64,000 nt of DNA. It comes from an uncultured Blautia sp. (GTDB taxonomy: Bacteria; Bacillota; Clostridia; Lachnospirales; Lachnospiraceae). The position numbers and the translations under genes are program-made. The stretch is taken from the NCBI GenBank assembly GCA_900540785.1, contig UQHF01000004.1:65106-129105 (forward strand), given 5' to 3'. Positions 8,218-16,586 of the stretch are shown here, piece after piece (within the stretch, counting starts at the first letter, position 1; every line of letters starts with the position of its first letter). The notes beneath the pieces were generated by a model. It was given only the letters and a program-made list of their open reading frames with translations. It was not told the origin of the DNA and searched no databases.

Positions 8218-8865
8218 TCAGGCGAAAAAATCAAGGATTTCCCCGGCAGACGCCACGATTTTAAGAGGCTCTGCTGCCTGGAGCTCTTCCATTGTTCCAT
8301 ATCCATAGGAGACAGCAATGCACTCCAGTCCACAGGCTCTTGCCCCTAACACATCATGCTCTTTATCTCCCACCATTAAAACGGATTCTCTTTTATCGGA
8401 AAGTCCGAGACGCTTTAACGCCTCTTCCACAACTGCCGCCTTATTTGTACGGTTTCCGTTCATCTCGCTTCCCACTACTTCATGGAAATATCCGAGAAGA
8501 TGAAAATGCTCCAATATCTGAAGTACAAACTTCTCCGGTTTTGAGGAAGCAACTGCAAGAAGGTATCCTTTTTTTCTCAGCTCTCCAAGCATCTCCTCGA
8601 TTCCGGGATATACGCGGTTCTCAAAAATCCCAATCGTGGAATAGCGCTCTCTGTAATAAGAAACTGCAAGCCGGGCAGTCTCCTCATCAAGGTCTGCAAA
8701 TTTCATAAACTGCTCCATAAGAGGCGGCCCTACAAACACCCGAAGCTCTTCCAGAGAAGGCGTCGGCTTTCCCAGCTTTTCCAGAGCATACTGTACGGAT
8801 TTTGTAATTCCCTCGCCGGATTCCGTGAGAGTTCCGTCTAAATCAAACAAGATTGCTTTATACAT
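8218..8865 (-). CDS. HAD-family phosphatase, phosphoglycolate phosphatase-like
   Basis: The 215-residue haloacid-dehalogenase hydrolase shows motif I FDLDGTLTES, motif II ASSKPEKF and motif III/IV VGDKEHDVLGARACG, with a small helical cap between motifs I and II as in Gph/PpaX-type phosphatases. The true substrate cannot be read from sequence. I place the start at the ATG at 8865, preceded by GGGAGGA at 9 bases; the frame extends to a TTG at 8901 with no ribosome site. A good promoter lies at 8929-8957. Confidence 0.88.
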   Translation of the reverse strand: MYKAILFDLDGTLTESGEGITKSVQYALEKLGKPTPSLEELRVFVGPPLMEQFMKFADLDEETARLAVSYYRERYSTIGIFENRVYPGIEEMLGELRKKGYLLAVASSKPEKFVLQILEHFHLLGYFHEVVGSEMNGNRTNKAAVVEEALKRLGLSDKRESVLMVGDKEHDVLGARACGLECIAVSYGYGTMEELQAAEPLKIVASAGEILDFFA

Positions 8866-8928
8866 AAATAAAAATCCTCCCGTTGTATGATATAAGATCA
8901 AATGATACTGTCATCTTTATATCAGCCT

Positions 8929-8957
8929 ATTATATCATTGTTTTTTCGTAGCGTCCA
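8929..8957 (-). promoter_or_regulatory. Promoter of the HAD gene
   Basis: TGGACG (8952-8957, minus strand), 17 bp, then a consensus TATAAT (8929-8934). The predicted leader is about 55 bases. Confidence 0.6.
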
Positions 8958-8975
8958 TGAAATTTCTGTGTTCTT

Positions 8976-9773
8976 TTACCTCTCCCCGGAATAAATCCAC
9001 GGCTCCATCTGCACAAGGCGGCAGTCTTCTGTAATCACGAGAATCTCTATTTTATTTTCCCCTTGCGCGGGCTCTGTCTCCAGGAAAAGACGGCTTCCCT
9101 CGCGCCACCAGAAGCATTCCTGATGATTGTGGCGCACAGAAATAATCCCCACCTGCCCCTCTGACTGAATTTCCACATAAGGCTTTCTTTGATTTTGTGG
9201 AACAGGGAGATGATGAAAAAATACGGAAAAGCCCTGAAAGATTGGAAATGGTCCGGAAACTTCCTGGTTAAAAGTCGATGGGAAACCCGGTGTCTGCATC
9301 GGCGTAGGCGTATGAGAGGGCGAAGGTACGGCGGAAGGCGTTGGAGTTTCCGTAACAGCCGGAGTCATTGTTGGTGTTGGGATTTCCGTAACAGCACCTT
9401 CCTCCAACGTAGGCTGCACAGGAGGAACCTGTTCCGGTGCAGGCTGATGATTTTCTTCTGTACCTACTGACGGATTCTCCACAGGAATTTCTTCTAGTCC
9501 TCCCTCCCCTGTCAAAATATCTCCTACCTGATTCTCTTGCGGCGTCTCTTCCCAATCTTCCTGCTCCGTTTCTGTTTCTGCTCCGGCTTCTGTTCCTGAT
9601 TCCCCACCCGTTTCCGGCTCCTCCCACCAGTTGGAAGGATACTCCTGCCCTTCTCCTGTTCCCATCTCCACATCAAACCCTCCCAGTTCCATACTTTTTA
9701 CCTGTGTCAGGCAGAGACAGATTCCTGTGAAAATCCCACTGCCAATCCATTTTACCTTATTCTTTTTCTTCAT
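8976..9773 (-). CDS. Secreted or anchored Pro/Glu/Thr-rich protein paired with the kinase
   Basis: I do not recognise a family for this 265-residue protein. It begins with a positively charged segment and one hydrophobic stretch (IGSGIFTGICLCLTQV), read as a signal peptide or anchor. A low-complexity Glu/Thr/Pro linker of ~140 residues follows, ending in TPTPSAVPSPSHTPTPMQTP. A compact C-terminal domain of ~90 residues is rich in Trp and beta-type sequence (CFWWREGSRLFLETEP). The ATG at 9773 has AAGGAG 7 bases upstream and overlaps the kinase gene by 17 bases, so translation is coupled. It may be the extracytoplasmic partner or substrate of the kinase, but that is inference. Confidence 0.7.
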   Translation of the reverse strand: MKKKNKVKWIGSGIFTGICLCLTQVKSMELGGFDVEMGTGEGQEYPSNWWEEPETGGESGTEAGAETETEQEDWEETPQENQVGDILTGEGGLEEIPVENPSVGTEENHQPAPEQVPPVQPTLEEGAVTEIPTPTMTPAVTETPTPSAVPSPSHTPTPMQTPGFPSTFNQEVSGPFPIFQGFSVFFHHLPVPQNQRKPYVEIQSEGQVGIISVRHNHQECFWWREGSRLFLETEPAQGENKIEILVITEDCRLVQMEPWIYSGER

Positions 9774-11013
9774 AAACCCGCTCCTTCCATACCTTCTCAT
9801 TTTCTGTAGAAACGCCGTCCAGCATTCCCTTTTCTTCTTTTTCCTCAAATTCTTTTAAAAGCTTTCTGCTTCTTTCTCTGTCTCCTTTTTTCCACAGAAA
9901 CATTCCGTACTCTGTATAGCCTTCTCTGTACTCCGGCTCATAGAGAAGAAGCTGCCTGTAGTAATCCTCTGCCCGCTCCATATCCTTCTGGTACTCTTCA
10001 TTTACTGCAAGAAGGAGAAGAAGACGCCTCTGTTCCTCTTCTTTTTTATAAGATTGCAGAAGCTTCTGAAGTTTTTTCTCTGTCTTTTCACAGATTTCTC
10101 TTTTCTCTTTCTCAGTTGCCTCTGTAAATGTCCTGTTATAATAGGTTTCCGTCACCTGGGAAAGAGCCGTGTAAAAATCCGTTTCTTTCTCAGAAGAAAG
10201 CAGGGGAAGGATAAGAGCAGAACAAAGGCACAGCACTGTGAACGCCCCCACAAAAGCATACAGACCTTTTGTTTTTCCCGTTTTTAAATCTTTTAAAATA
10301 CGGGAAAGTCTTTTTTCTGCCTCCTCTGCATTTCGAAACCGGAAACCTTCTTTTTGCATACAGCATTTTTTTGTCACAAGAAACAGCTCCGGACATTTTA
10401 TAAAATAAGAAATTTTTCTTTTCCCCATCAGGCTGTCCAGTGTTTTTCCAAGGGCGTAAATATCGCTGGAAGCGGTAATCCTTCCTCTGTACTGCTCCGG
10501 CGCAGCATATCCCTTTGTTCCAAGACATACATTCTGCTCCTGTCCATACCAAAACACCGCGCTTCCAAAATCAATCAGGTACAGTCGCCCGGATTCTGTC
10601 AGCATCAGGTTACCCGGCTTTAAATCTCCATAAAAAACCGGCGGCGTACAGTGATGCAGATATTTTAAAATCTCTGCCGTCTCTATTCCAATCCTCAAAA
10701 TTTCCTCAGGAGAAAAACTTTTTCCTTCTTTTATCCATTCTTCCAGATTTTTCCCCTGTATATACTCCATCACAAGATAGCAGTTTTCTTCTTTTTCCAG
10801 ATAATCCATCATTCTGGGAAGTCCCTGATGGTTGAGAAGCCTTAAAAGCTTTGCCTCTCTCTTTTTTTCCAGCGGAAGCTCCTTTACTGCCCACAAAGTT
10901 CCAAGCTCCATATCTCTCGCAAGATAAATATCTCCTTCTCCCCCTCTTGCTATCTTTTCCAGAATGCAGTATCTCCCCTTTAAAATCCGTCCCGTAAGAG
11001 AAATGGGTACCAC
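9757..11013 (-). CDS. Membrane Ser/Thr protein kinase with extracytoplasmic TPR-like region
   Basis: The 418-residue protein starts with a eukaryotic-like kinase domain: glycine loop IARGGEGDIYLA, Lys44 (AVKE), catalytic loop YGDLKPGN with Asp130, DFG at 148-150 and the APE motif AAPEQY. The usual Arg before the catalytic Asp is Gly here, as in RD-minus kinases. One membrane helix (about 255-277) is followed by a helical region with a TPR-like pair (EEYQKDMERAEDYYRQLLLY). There are no PASTA domains, so it is not a PrkC-type muropeptide sensor. The start is unusual: an in-frame TAG precedes GTG (11013), which abuts AGGAG, while an ATT codon sits 8 bases after AGGAGG. Confidence 0.85.
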   Translation of the reverse strand: MVPISLTGRILKGRYCILEKIARGGEGDIYLARDMELGTLWAVKELPLEKKREAKLLRLLNHQGLPRMMDYLEKEENCYLVMEYIQGKNLEEWIKEGKSFSPEEILRIGIETAEILKYLHHCTPPVFYGDLKPGNLMLTESGRLYLIDFGSAVFWYGQEQNVCLGTKGYAAPEQYRGRITASSDIYALGKTLDSLMGKRKISYFIKCPELFLVTKKCCMQKEGFRFRNAEEAEKRLSRILKDLKTGKTKGLYAFVGAFTVLCLCSALILPLLSSEKETDFYTALSQVTETYYNRTFTEATEKEKREICEKTEKKLQKLLQSYKKEEEQRRLLLLLAVNEEYQKDMERAEDYYRQLLLYEPEYREGYTEYGMFLWKKGDRERSRKLLKEFEEKEEKGMLDGVSTENEKVWKERVYEEKE

Positions 11014-11088
11014 CTCCTATGAAATTTTTATATTTGAATACATAAACATAATTGGAAAACTTCACAGCAGAACGCTGTAAAAAAGAAA

Positions 11089-11123
11089 TAAAAAATCCCT
11101 GCCCTTATCATATCACAGGGGAT
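11089..11123 (-). terminator. Terminator of the metal/peptide ABC operon
   Basis: On the minus strand ATCCCCTG pairs with CAGGGAT (one bulge), followed by six T, 24 bp after the last ATPase gene and before the kinase leader. Confidence 0.75.
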
Positions 11124-11146
11124 ATATAAGAGCAAGGGGTTTTATT

Positions 11147-11905
11147 TTACCAGTTATAAAAAGAATCCACTAATTTTCTTCCTGTTTCTGTAAGAGGATT
11201 TGAAAGAACCTCTTCTGTTTTTCCGATTTCCAATATCTTTCCAGACTCCATAATTGCTACATTATCACAAAACCAGCGAATCACATCAAAATCATGGCTG
11301 ATAAACAGACATGTGAGATTCATTTTTTTTCTTACTTCATCTAAAAGCTGCATAATCTGAGCCTGTACAGATACATCTAACATAGATGTTGCTTCATCTA
11401 AAATAAGAAACTCCGGCTCCAGCAAAAGCGCCCTGCACAAAATAATTCTCTGCGCTTCTCCTCCACTTAACTGATGGGGATACCGGAAAAATAACTTCTC
11501 TGGAACTGCAGCTATCTTTGCAGTCTCATATATTTTCTTTACTCTATCTTCTTTTGAACCATATTTATGTACCAGAAGAGGATTCATAAGACTATCCCAT
11601 ATTTTTTTTGAAGGATCCAGTGCACCTTCCGGATTTTGAAAAACAATCTGCATTCGCTTTCGAATTTTTCGCATATCCTTTTGAGAAAATTTTGTAATGT
11701 CCATACCATCAAAAATAATTTGTCCTGCATCACATGGAATCAGACGCGTAATCATCCTTCCCACTGTAGATTTTCCACAACCGCTTTTCCCCGCCAAACC
11801 CAAAGTTTTTCCCCTATCGATAGAAAAACTTACATCATTTACTACCGGTATTTTATTTTTTCTACCTCTCCCATACATCTTTGTTAAATTTTTTACTTCA
11901 AGCAT
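11147..11905 (-). CDS. Nickel/cobalt/oligopeptide-type ABC ATPase (NikE/DppF-like)
   Basis: The 252-residue ATPase is the second nucleotide-binding subunit of the transporter. It shows Walker A GKSGCGKST, signature LSGGEAQR, Walker B FLILDEATSMLD and switch His (LFISHDFDVI). It lacks the oligopeptide-type C-terminal extension carried by its partner. It overlaps the partner gene by 8 bases and is the last gene of the cobalamin-riboswitch operon, which favours a metal (cobalt or nickel) or corrinoid-related substrate over general peptides. Confidence 0.88.
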   Translation of the reverse strand: MLEVKNLTKMYGRGRKNKIPVVNDVSFSIDRGKTLGLAGKSGCGKSTVGRMITRLIPCDAGQIIFDGMDITKFSQKDMRKIRKRMQIVFQNPEGALDPSKKIWDSLMNPLLVHKYGSKEDRVKKIYETAKIAAVPEKLFFRYPHQLSGGEAQRIILCRALLLEPEFLILDEATSMLDVSVQAQIMQLLDEVRKKMNLTCLFISHDFDVIRWFCDNVAIMESGKILEIGKTEEVLSNPLTETGRKLVDSFYNW

Positions 11906-12809
11906 AAAGAAAACACCTTACCTTTCTTCCCGCCTGATTATATTCTTCTGGTTTCTGTTTTCTGCACCGCTCCATAGCTTTCTCACATCTGGAATAAAAA
12001 ATACACCCCTGTCCCACTTCTCTTTCAAAACAGGGAATTGGTTTCATTCCTTTTGAGGGCAAAGAATTTAACAGCCCTTCTGTATATGGATGAAAAGGTT
12101 TCTTTAAAACTTCCTGCGCAATTCCCTGCTCTACAATTTCTCCTCCATATAATACACATACATTGTCACATAATTTTTCTGCTAATTTTAAATCATGCGT
12201 AATTAAAAGCATACTTTTTATCCTGCTTTCAGAAATAATTTTTAAGATCTGATATACCTGTTTCCTTAAAACCGCATCTAATCCTTTTGTTGGTTCATCT
12301 GCAATAATCCATTTCGGATTTTTACATAACCCCATCGCAGTTACAACTCTCTGATTCATTCCCCCGCTCATCTCAAAAGAATATTTTTTTACAATTTTTC
12401 CGGTCTGCATTAATCCCAGTTCCTGAAGTAAGTTCTGTATATCTTTCTGAGATTTTTCTGTATTTTCGCATAATTGTTTCCCTATTTTTATCACAGGATT
12501 TAGAGATTGATTGGGATTTTGAGGAATCAAAGCAATTTTTTTCCCCCGGATTTTACACATATCTTTCTCTGACAAATGAAATAAATTCTCTCCATCTACC
12601 CAACATTCTCCATCTACCGTAGCCGTTTGAGGGAGAAGTCTCAAAACAGACATTCCAATAACAGATTTTCCACTTCCACTTTCACCTATAAGACCTGTAA
12701 TCTTTTTCTCTCTAAAGCACACTGATAAGTTTCTAATAACTGAAATTTCTCCATTAGATGTTTGAAAAGTTACATTCATATGCTTAATATCAATATCCGA
12801 CTTTCCCAT
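11898..12809 (-). CDS. Nickel/cobalt/oligopeptide-type ABC ATPase (NikD/DppD-like)
   Basis: The 303-residue ATPase has Walker A GESGSGKSVIG, signature MSGGMNQRV, Walker B WIIADEPTKGLD and a C-terminal oligo_HPY extension containing PFHPYTEGLL and a Cys cluster (GCIFYSRCEKAMERC) typical of the Dpp/Opp/Nik group. Its start overlaps the stop of the permease gene by one base. It pairs with the next ATPase to power the transporter. Confidence 0.9.
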   Translation of the reverse strand: MGKSDIDIKHMNVTFQTSNGEISVIRNLSVCFREKKITGLIGESGSGKSVIGMSVLRLLPQTATVDGECWVDGENLFHLSEKDMCKIRGKKIALIPQNPNQSLNPVIKIGKQLCENTEKSQKDIQNLLQELGLMQTGKIVKKYSFEMSGGMNQRVVTAMGLCKNPKWIIADEPTKGLDAVLRKQVYQILKIISESRIKSMLLITHDLKLAEKLCDNVCVLYGGEIVEQGIAQEVLKKPFHPYTEGLLNSLPSKGMKPIPCFEREVGQGCIFYSRCEKAMERCRKQKPEEYNQAGRKVRCFLYA

Positions 12810-13630
12810 TAAAAATCTCCTCCCGTTTCTGAATGTACATCAACAAAATCACGAATGGCATCTCCCAGAAGATTAATACACAGAGACAAAGCAATCACAC
12901 AAAAACCTGGTGCAATTAACAATAACGGCGCACTGCGAAATAAAGTTCTGGCATCACTGATCATAATTCCCCAATCTGGTTGAGGCGGCTGCAATCCAAG
13001 ACCTAAAAAACTCAAAGAAGCAACTGAAAGAATCGCTCTCCCTATTCTGGTTGTGAAAACAACTATAAGATTTCCCATAATATTCGGAATCACATTCCTT
13101 ATGATAATACGAAAGTTTCCACTTCCTGTTGCTCTTTCTCCTTCAATAAAACTTTCTGCGCATACAGACATCGTTTCTCCTCTTGCCAGTCTGGAAAAGC
13201 CAGCCCATGATGTAAGAACAAGAGAGAAAAGAAGGCTTTTTATTCCTCCACCCATCAACCCTGAAATCGCAATCATCAAAGTAGTCCCTGGAAGTCCCTG
13301 AAAAATATTGCTGATGATTGTAAAAAAAGAATCTACTACTCCACCAAAATATCCCGATATAAGCCCAACTGTCATTCCTAATAGAAGAGAACCGAATGTC
13401 GCTGCTACAGCAAGAATAATGGATTGCCTTCCTCCATATATCACTCTGCTTAATACATCTCTCCCAAGATTATCTGTTCCAACCCAATGTCCCTTTCCTG
13501 GCTTTGCTAAAATATTTGTCATATCTATTGCATTAGGATCATAAGGTGCAATCCACGGAGCTAAAATACTCATTCCGATTATCCCTGTTAAAATTAACAA
13601 AATTACTATTGTTGATTTTTTTATCTTCAA
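12809..13630 (-). CDS. Nickel/cobalt/oligopeptide-type ABC permease (NikC/DppC-like)
   Basis: The 273-residue inner-membrane subunit has an N-terminal helix, the conserved PYDPNAIDM segment followed by GTDNLGRDVLSRVIYGGRQS that marks DppC/NikC permeases, about six membrane helices and an EAA-type loop (ERATGSGNFRIIIRNVIPN). It overlaps the other permease by 4 bases and forms the channel with it. Confidence 0.92.
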   Translation of the reverse strand: MKIKKSTIVILLILTGIIGMSILAPWIAPYDPNAIDMTNILAKPGKGHWVGTDNLGRDVLSRVIYGGRQSIILAVAATFGSLLLGMTVGLISGYFGGVVDSFFTIISNIFQGLPGTTLMIAISGLMGGGIKSLLFSLVLTSWAGFSRLARGETMSVCAESFIEGERATGSGNFRIIIRNVIPNIMGNLIVVFTTRIGRAILSVASLSFLGLGLQPPQPDWGIMISDARTLFRSAPLLLIAPGFCVIALSLCINLLGDAIRDFVDVHSETGGDF

Positions 13631-14571
13631 TTTTCTTTCCCCCTGAAACGAATTTTAGGATTTGCTACCGCATAAAGAATATCAATGATTATATTGACAA
13701 CTACAAAAACAGCTCCGGTAAATAACACATAACCTTGAATAACCATATAATCTCGCGTGTAAATTGCATCCAATGCATATTTTCCGATTCCAGGAAGTGC
13801 AAAAATTGACTCTACTACTGCTGAACCTCCTAAAATCCCTCCAAAATAATTACCAGTTAATGTAATAATTGGAATCAATGAGTTGCGAAATGCATGAAAA
13901 AAAAGTACTCTTTTTCTTGTAAGGCCTTTACTTGAAGCCACAAGAGCATAATGCTGCCCCATCTCCTTAATCAAAGCTGCTCGGGATAATCGGGCTGTTA
14001 CACCTATATTGGAAGCAGCTAAAACAAACGAGGGCATAATGTAAGATTTCCAGGAATCAATGCCACTGGTAGGTAGAATCTGTAAAATTTCCGCAAAAAT
14101 AATAATGGCAAATAAAGCAAGCCAAAATCCCGGTATAGAAAGCATAAAAACAGAAATACCAGATAACGTTCTGTCTAAAATCCCACCTGGTTTCCAACTC
14201 ATAAAAATTCCTGCTGAAATTCCTAAAAGCAAAGTCCATCCTAAAGCCATGACAGATAATTTTACAGTAACAGGAAGGCGCCTTATCATCTCTTCCGAAA
14301 CTGATGTGTGATCAATATAAGATTCTCCCATATCGCCTCGAAAAACATTAATAAGCCAATGTATATACTGTTCTGGCAAAGGTCTGTCCAATCCCATCTC
14401 TTCTCTCATATCCTGTATCTGTTCTTTCGTGGGATCTTCCACTGCAATCCTTCTGAGCGCTTCTACTGCAGGATCCCCCGGCGAAACTCGCCCAAGCAAA
14501 AATGCTGCCAAAGAAATCCCCAAAAGTACAGGAATGATCGTCAGCAATTTTCTAATACTGTAACGAAACAT
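13627..14571 (-). CDS. Nickel/cobalt/oligopeptide-type ABC permease (NikB/DppB-like)
   Basis: The 314-residue permease has the DppB/NikB layout: an N-terminal helix (KLLTIIPVLLGISLAAFLLG), an extracytoplasmic segment containing DPTKEQIQDMREEMGLDRPL, five further helices and the EAA loop (ASSKGLTRKRVLFFHAFRNS). It follows the binding-protein gene by 67 bp, across a hairpin that may reduce downstream expression. Confidence 0.92.
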   Translation of the reverse strand: MFRYSIRKLLTIIPVLLGISLAAFLLGRVSPGDPAVEALRRIAVEDPTKEQIQDMREEMGLDRPLPEQYIHWLINVFRGDMGESYIDHTSVSEEMIRRLPVTVKLSVMALGWTLLLGISAGIFMSWKPGGILDRTLSGISVFMLSIPGFWLALFAIIIFAEILQILPTSGIDSWKSYIMPSFVLAASNIGVTARLSRAALIKEMGQHYALVASSKGLTRKRVLFFHAFRNSLIPIITLTGNYFGGILGGSAVVESIFALPGIGKYALDAIYTRDYMVIQGYVLFTGAVFVVVNIIIDILYAVANPKIRFRGKEN

Positions 14572-14585
14572 ATCTCTTCTCCTCT

Positions 14586-14621
14586 GAAAAAGGCGGTGTC
14601 AATTCATGACTCCGCCTTTTG
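14586..14621 (-). terminator. Intercistronic terminator/attenuator between binding protein and permeases
   Basis: On the minus strand AAAAGGCGG pairs with CCGCCTTTTT across a 15-base loop, 17 bp after the binding-protein stop. The position suggests partial termination that yields more binding protein than membrane subunits. Confidence 0.7.
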
Positions 14622-14638
14622 AACTTTGTTTATTTAAT

Positions 14639-16201
14639 TTACACCCATTCTACTTCTGCAAGATTAAATCCGTTAGGTTTTAATTCATAACCCTGAATTT
14701 TTGTATTATATGCTGCCAGAGCCTCTTCCTGATAGAGAGATACAACCGGAACATCTTCTACAAGAATATCCTGCATCTGTCCGTACAGTTCTTTTCTTGT
14801 ATCCATGTCCATCTCATTTTTTACTTCCTGTAAGAGACTGTCCATCTTCTCATTTTCATAGCCTCGGTTATACTGCATATTTGTGGCACCATCACTGGCA
14901 AATATTCCCTGGAATCGCGCATACGGTTCACTATTCGGGAAAGACTGCATTGCAAGTCCAAGATCGTACTCTCCTTTTTCCCAAAGATCATAAACTGCAT
15001 TTTCTTCTAAAATCTGAATATCCAGATCAATTCCTATTTCTGAAAATACTGCCTGAAGATATTCTGCCTCAGCTTTAAAAGGATAGCGATCCAAATCTTT
15101 TGTTCTCATAAGAAATACTGCCTGAACTCTCTCATCTCCCAAAACTTCTTTTGCCAGCTTTTTCGCTTCTTCCGGATTGTACTCAACAGGTTCCTCTTTA
15201 TAAAATGGACATGTGCTTGTCAGCCAGTTAGAAGAAGCCTTTCCATAACCATTATAAAGCTGCTCTACTATCGTCTCTCGATCCACAATCATGCTCATTG
15301 CTTTACGAAGTCGTACATCATTAAATGGTTCTTTATTCATATTGATTTGAATGTGATGTGTTTTTGATGTAACAGAAGATGTCACCTGAAAACGTTCATC
15401 TTTTACTAATTCTTTGGCAAGATTCGGCTGAATAGCGCCTATATCCATAACTGCCATAATTTCTTCTGATTTTAGCGCAGATATTTTCGTATTTGCATCG
15501 GGAATTGTACGGCAGCGGATATATTTCGTTTTTGCCTTTTCTCCCCAATAATCATCAAATCTTTCTACAAGACAATATTCATCTTTTTTGTATTCAACAA
15601 GTTTATAGGGTCCTGTTCCTATTGCATCTTTCACAAATGTTCCATCATCTGCAAAACATTCCGGCTGAAATATCGGACTCCCATAATCCATCATATTATA
15701 ATCTAATGTAGGCACGGATTCCTCGAATATTAAAGAAATCGTATTTTCATCTATCTTTTTCACCTCTTTTAAACCAGGAAAAGTATTTTCCATATTAATT
15801 CCATTAAACTCTGAAGAAAATGGTCCTTTTTTCCATCTGTCAAAATTAGCGATTACTACGTCTGCATTAAAATCAGTTCCGTCATGAAATTTTACACCTT
15901 CGCGTAAAACAAACGTCCACTCTGTTGCATCTTCATTCTTATTCCACTCTACTGCAAGAGCCGGAGATGGAGCCCCGTCTTCTGACATTGTGATAAGTGG
16001 CTCCCAGACTCTCATATTTTGAGAAATAAAAACTGCATCTTCTTTATCTCTTACCTGATCTCTGTGTGATGCAAAAACAATTTCTTCATTTTCCTGACTT
16101 TTCTCAGCATTTACTGTTTGGGGAACAGACCAAAACAATCCCACTGTCAGCAATAAGCCGAGAAGCATACATCCTAAACTTTTTCCTTTTTTTTCTGTCA
16201 T
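14639..16201 (-). CDS. Extracellular solute-binding protein, family 5 (NikA/DppA-like)
   Basis: This ~520-residue binding protein captures substrate for the permeases encoded downstream. The family-5 fold is supported by its length, the conserved segment FVLREGVKFHDGTDFNADVV and the later DVRLRKAMSMIVDRE region. The ATG at 16201 has AAGGAGG 5 bases upstream; the open frame to 16303 runs into the leader terminator and is not coding. Its N-terminus reads as a signal peptide ending VNA before EKSQEN. No lipobox cysteine is present, which is odd for a Gram-positive binding protein, normally lipid-anchored. A cobalamin riboswitch lies upstream, so cobalt, nickel or a corrinoid-related substrate is likely. 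Confidence 0.88.
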   Translation of the reverse strand: MTEKKGKSLGCMLLGLLLTVGLFWSVPQTVNAEKSQENEEIVFASHRDQVRDKEDAVFISQNMRVWEPLITMSEDGAPSPALAVEWNKNEDATEWTFVLREGVKFHDGTDFNADVVIANFDRWKKGPFSSEFNGINMENTFPGLKEVKKIDENTISLIFEESVPTLDYNMMDYGSPIFQPECFADDGTFVKDAIGTGPYKLVEYKKDEYCLVERFDDYWGEKAKTKYIRCRTIPDANTKISALKSEEIMAVMDIGAIQPNLAKELVKDERFQVTSSVTSKTHHIQINMNKEPFNDVRLRKAMSMIVDRETIVEQLYNGYGKASSNWLTSTCPFYKEEPVEYNPEEAKKLAKEVLGDERVQAVFLMRTKDLDRYPFKAEAEYLQAVFSEIGIDLDIQILEENAVYDLWEKGEYDLGLAMQSFPNSEPYARFQGIFASDGATNMQYNRGYENEKMDSLLQEVKNEMDMDTRKELYGQMQDILVEDVPVVSLYQEEALAAYNTKIQGYELKPNGFNLAEVEWV

Positions 16202-16228
16202 GTTTTCCTCCTTAATGTGTGCTTTTTC

Positions 16229-16257
16229 AAAAAAAAAGCTGCCTCGGAGGGAGGCAG
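16229..16257 (-). terminator. Riboswitch expression-platform terminator
   Basis: A perfect 7-bp stem, CTGCCTC-N5-GAGGCAG, is followed by nine T on the minus strand. It sits between the cobalamin aptamer and the binding-protein ribosome site. This suggests transcription termination when the ligand is bound. Confidence 0.88.
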
Positions 16258-16325
16258 AGTAATAGAATAAAACTTTACGTTTTCTATCTGCTCTCTTTCC
16301 CACCGAAAGAATGCTTCTTCTTCAC

Positions 16326-16470
16326 TTTTGGCAGGTCTCCTGGCTCAGCTTCTTCCTGTAATCTTCCTTCCCGGTATTTTACCAGTGGTATATAAAACTA
16401 CAGTCCACTTTACAGTAGCGGGGGCTGCTGCAGACTTTCACTGCATTCCCTTTTCAGATACTTTGTATCC
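16326..16470 (-). ncRNA. Cobalamin (B12) riboswitch
   Basis: Read on the minus strand, the region has the ordered hallmarks of the cobalamin aptamer: AAAAGGGAA, then GTGAAAGTC, the GCAGCCCCCGCTACTGT core, CCACTGG, CGGGAAGG, and the closing GAGCCAGGAGACCTGCC. A strong promoter lies about 30 bp upstream and a terminator 70 bp downstream, before a NikABCDE/Opp-like operon. Edges are approximate. Such riboswitches turn genes off when B12 is plentiful, so the downstream transporter is expected to serve cobalt or corrinoid supply. Confidence 0.95.
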
Positions 16471-16498
16471 ACCAAAAATGATTCTGTTTACTTTTTTA

Positions 16499-16527
16499 AA
16501 TATACGTTTTATATTCTGATTTGTCAA
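16499..16527 (-). promoter_or_regulatory. Promoter of the riboswitch-transporter transcript
   Basis: Consensus TTGACA (16522-16527, minus strand), 17 bp, TATATT (16499-16504). Confidence 0.88.
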
Positions 16528-16546
16528 TAGATTATATATTTTTTCA

Positions 16547-16580
16547 GAAAAAAAGCAGCAGACTTTGTTCCTGCTGCTTT
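16547..16580 (-). terminator. Terminator of argS
   Basis: AGCAGCAG (16554-16561) pairs with CTGCTGCT (16571-16578), followed by a run of T on the minus strand, directly after the argS stop. Confidence 0.9.
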
Positions 16581-16586
16581 TATAAA

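Noticed and set aside
9757..11013. PrkC/PknB-type PASTA kinase
   Set aside because: The extracytoplasmic part is helical and TPR-like with no PASTA repeats, and no PrpC-type phosphatase is adjacent.
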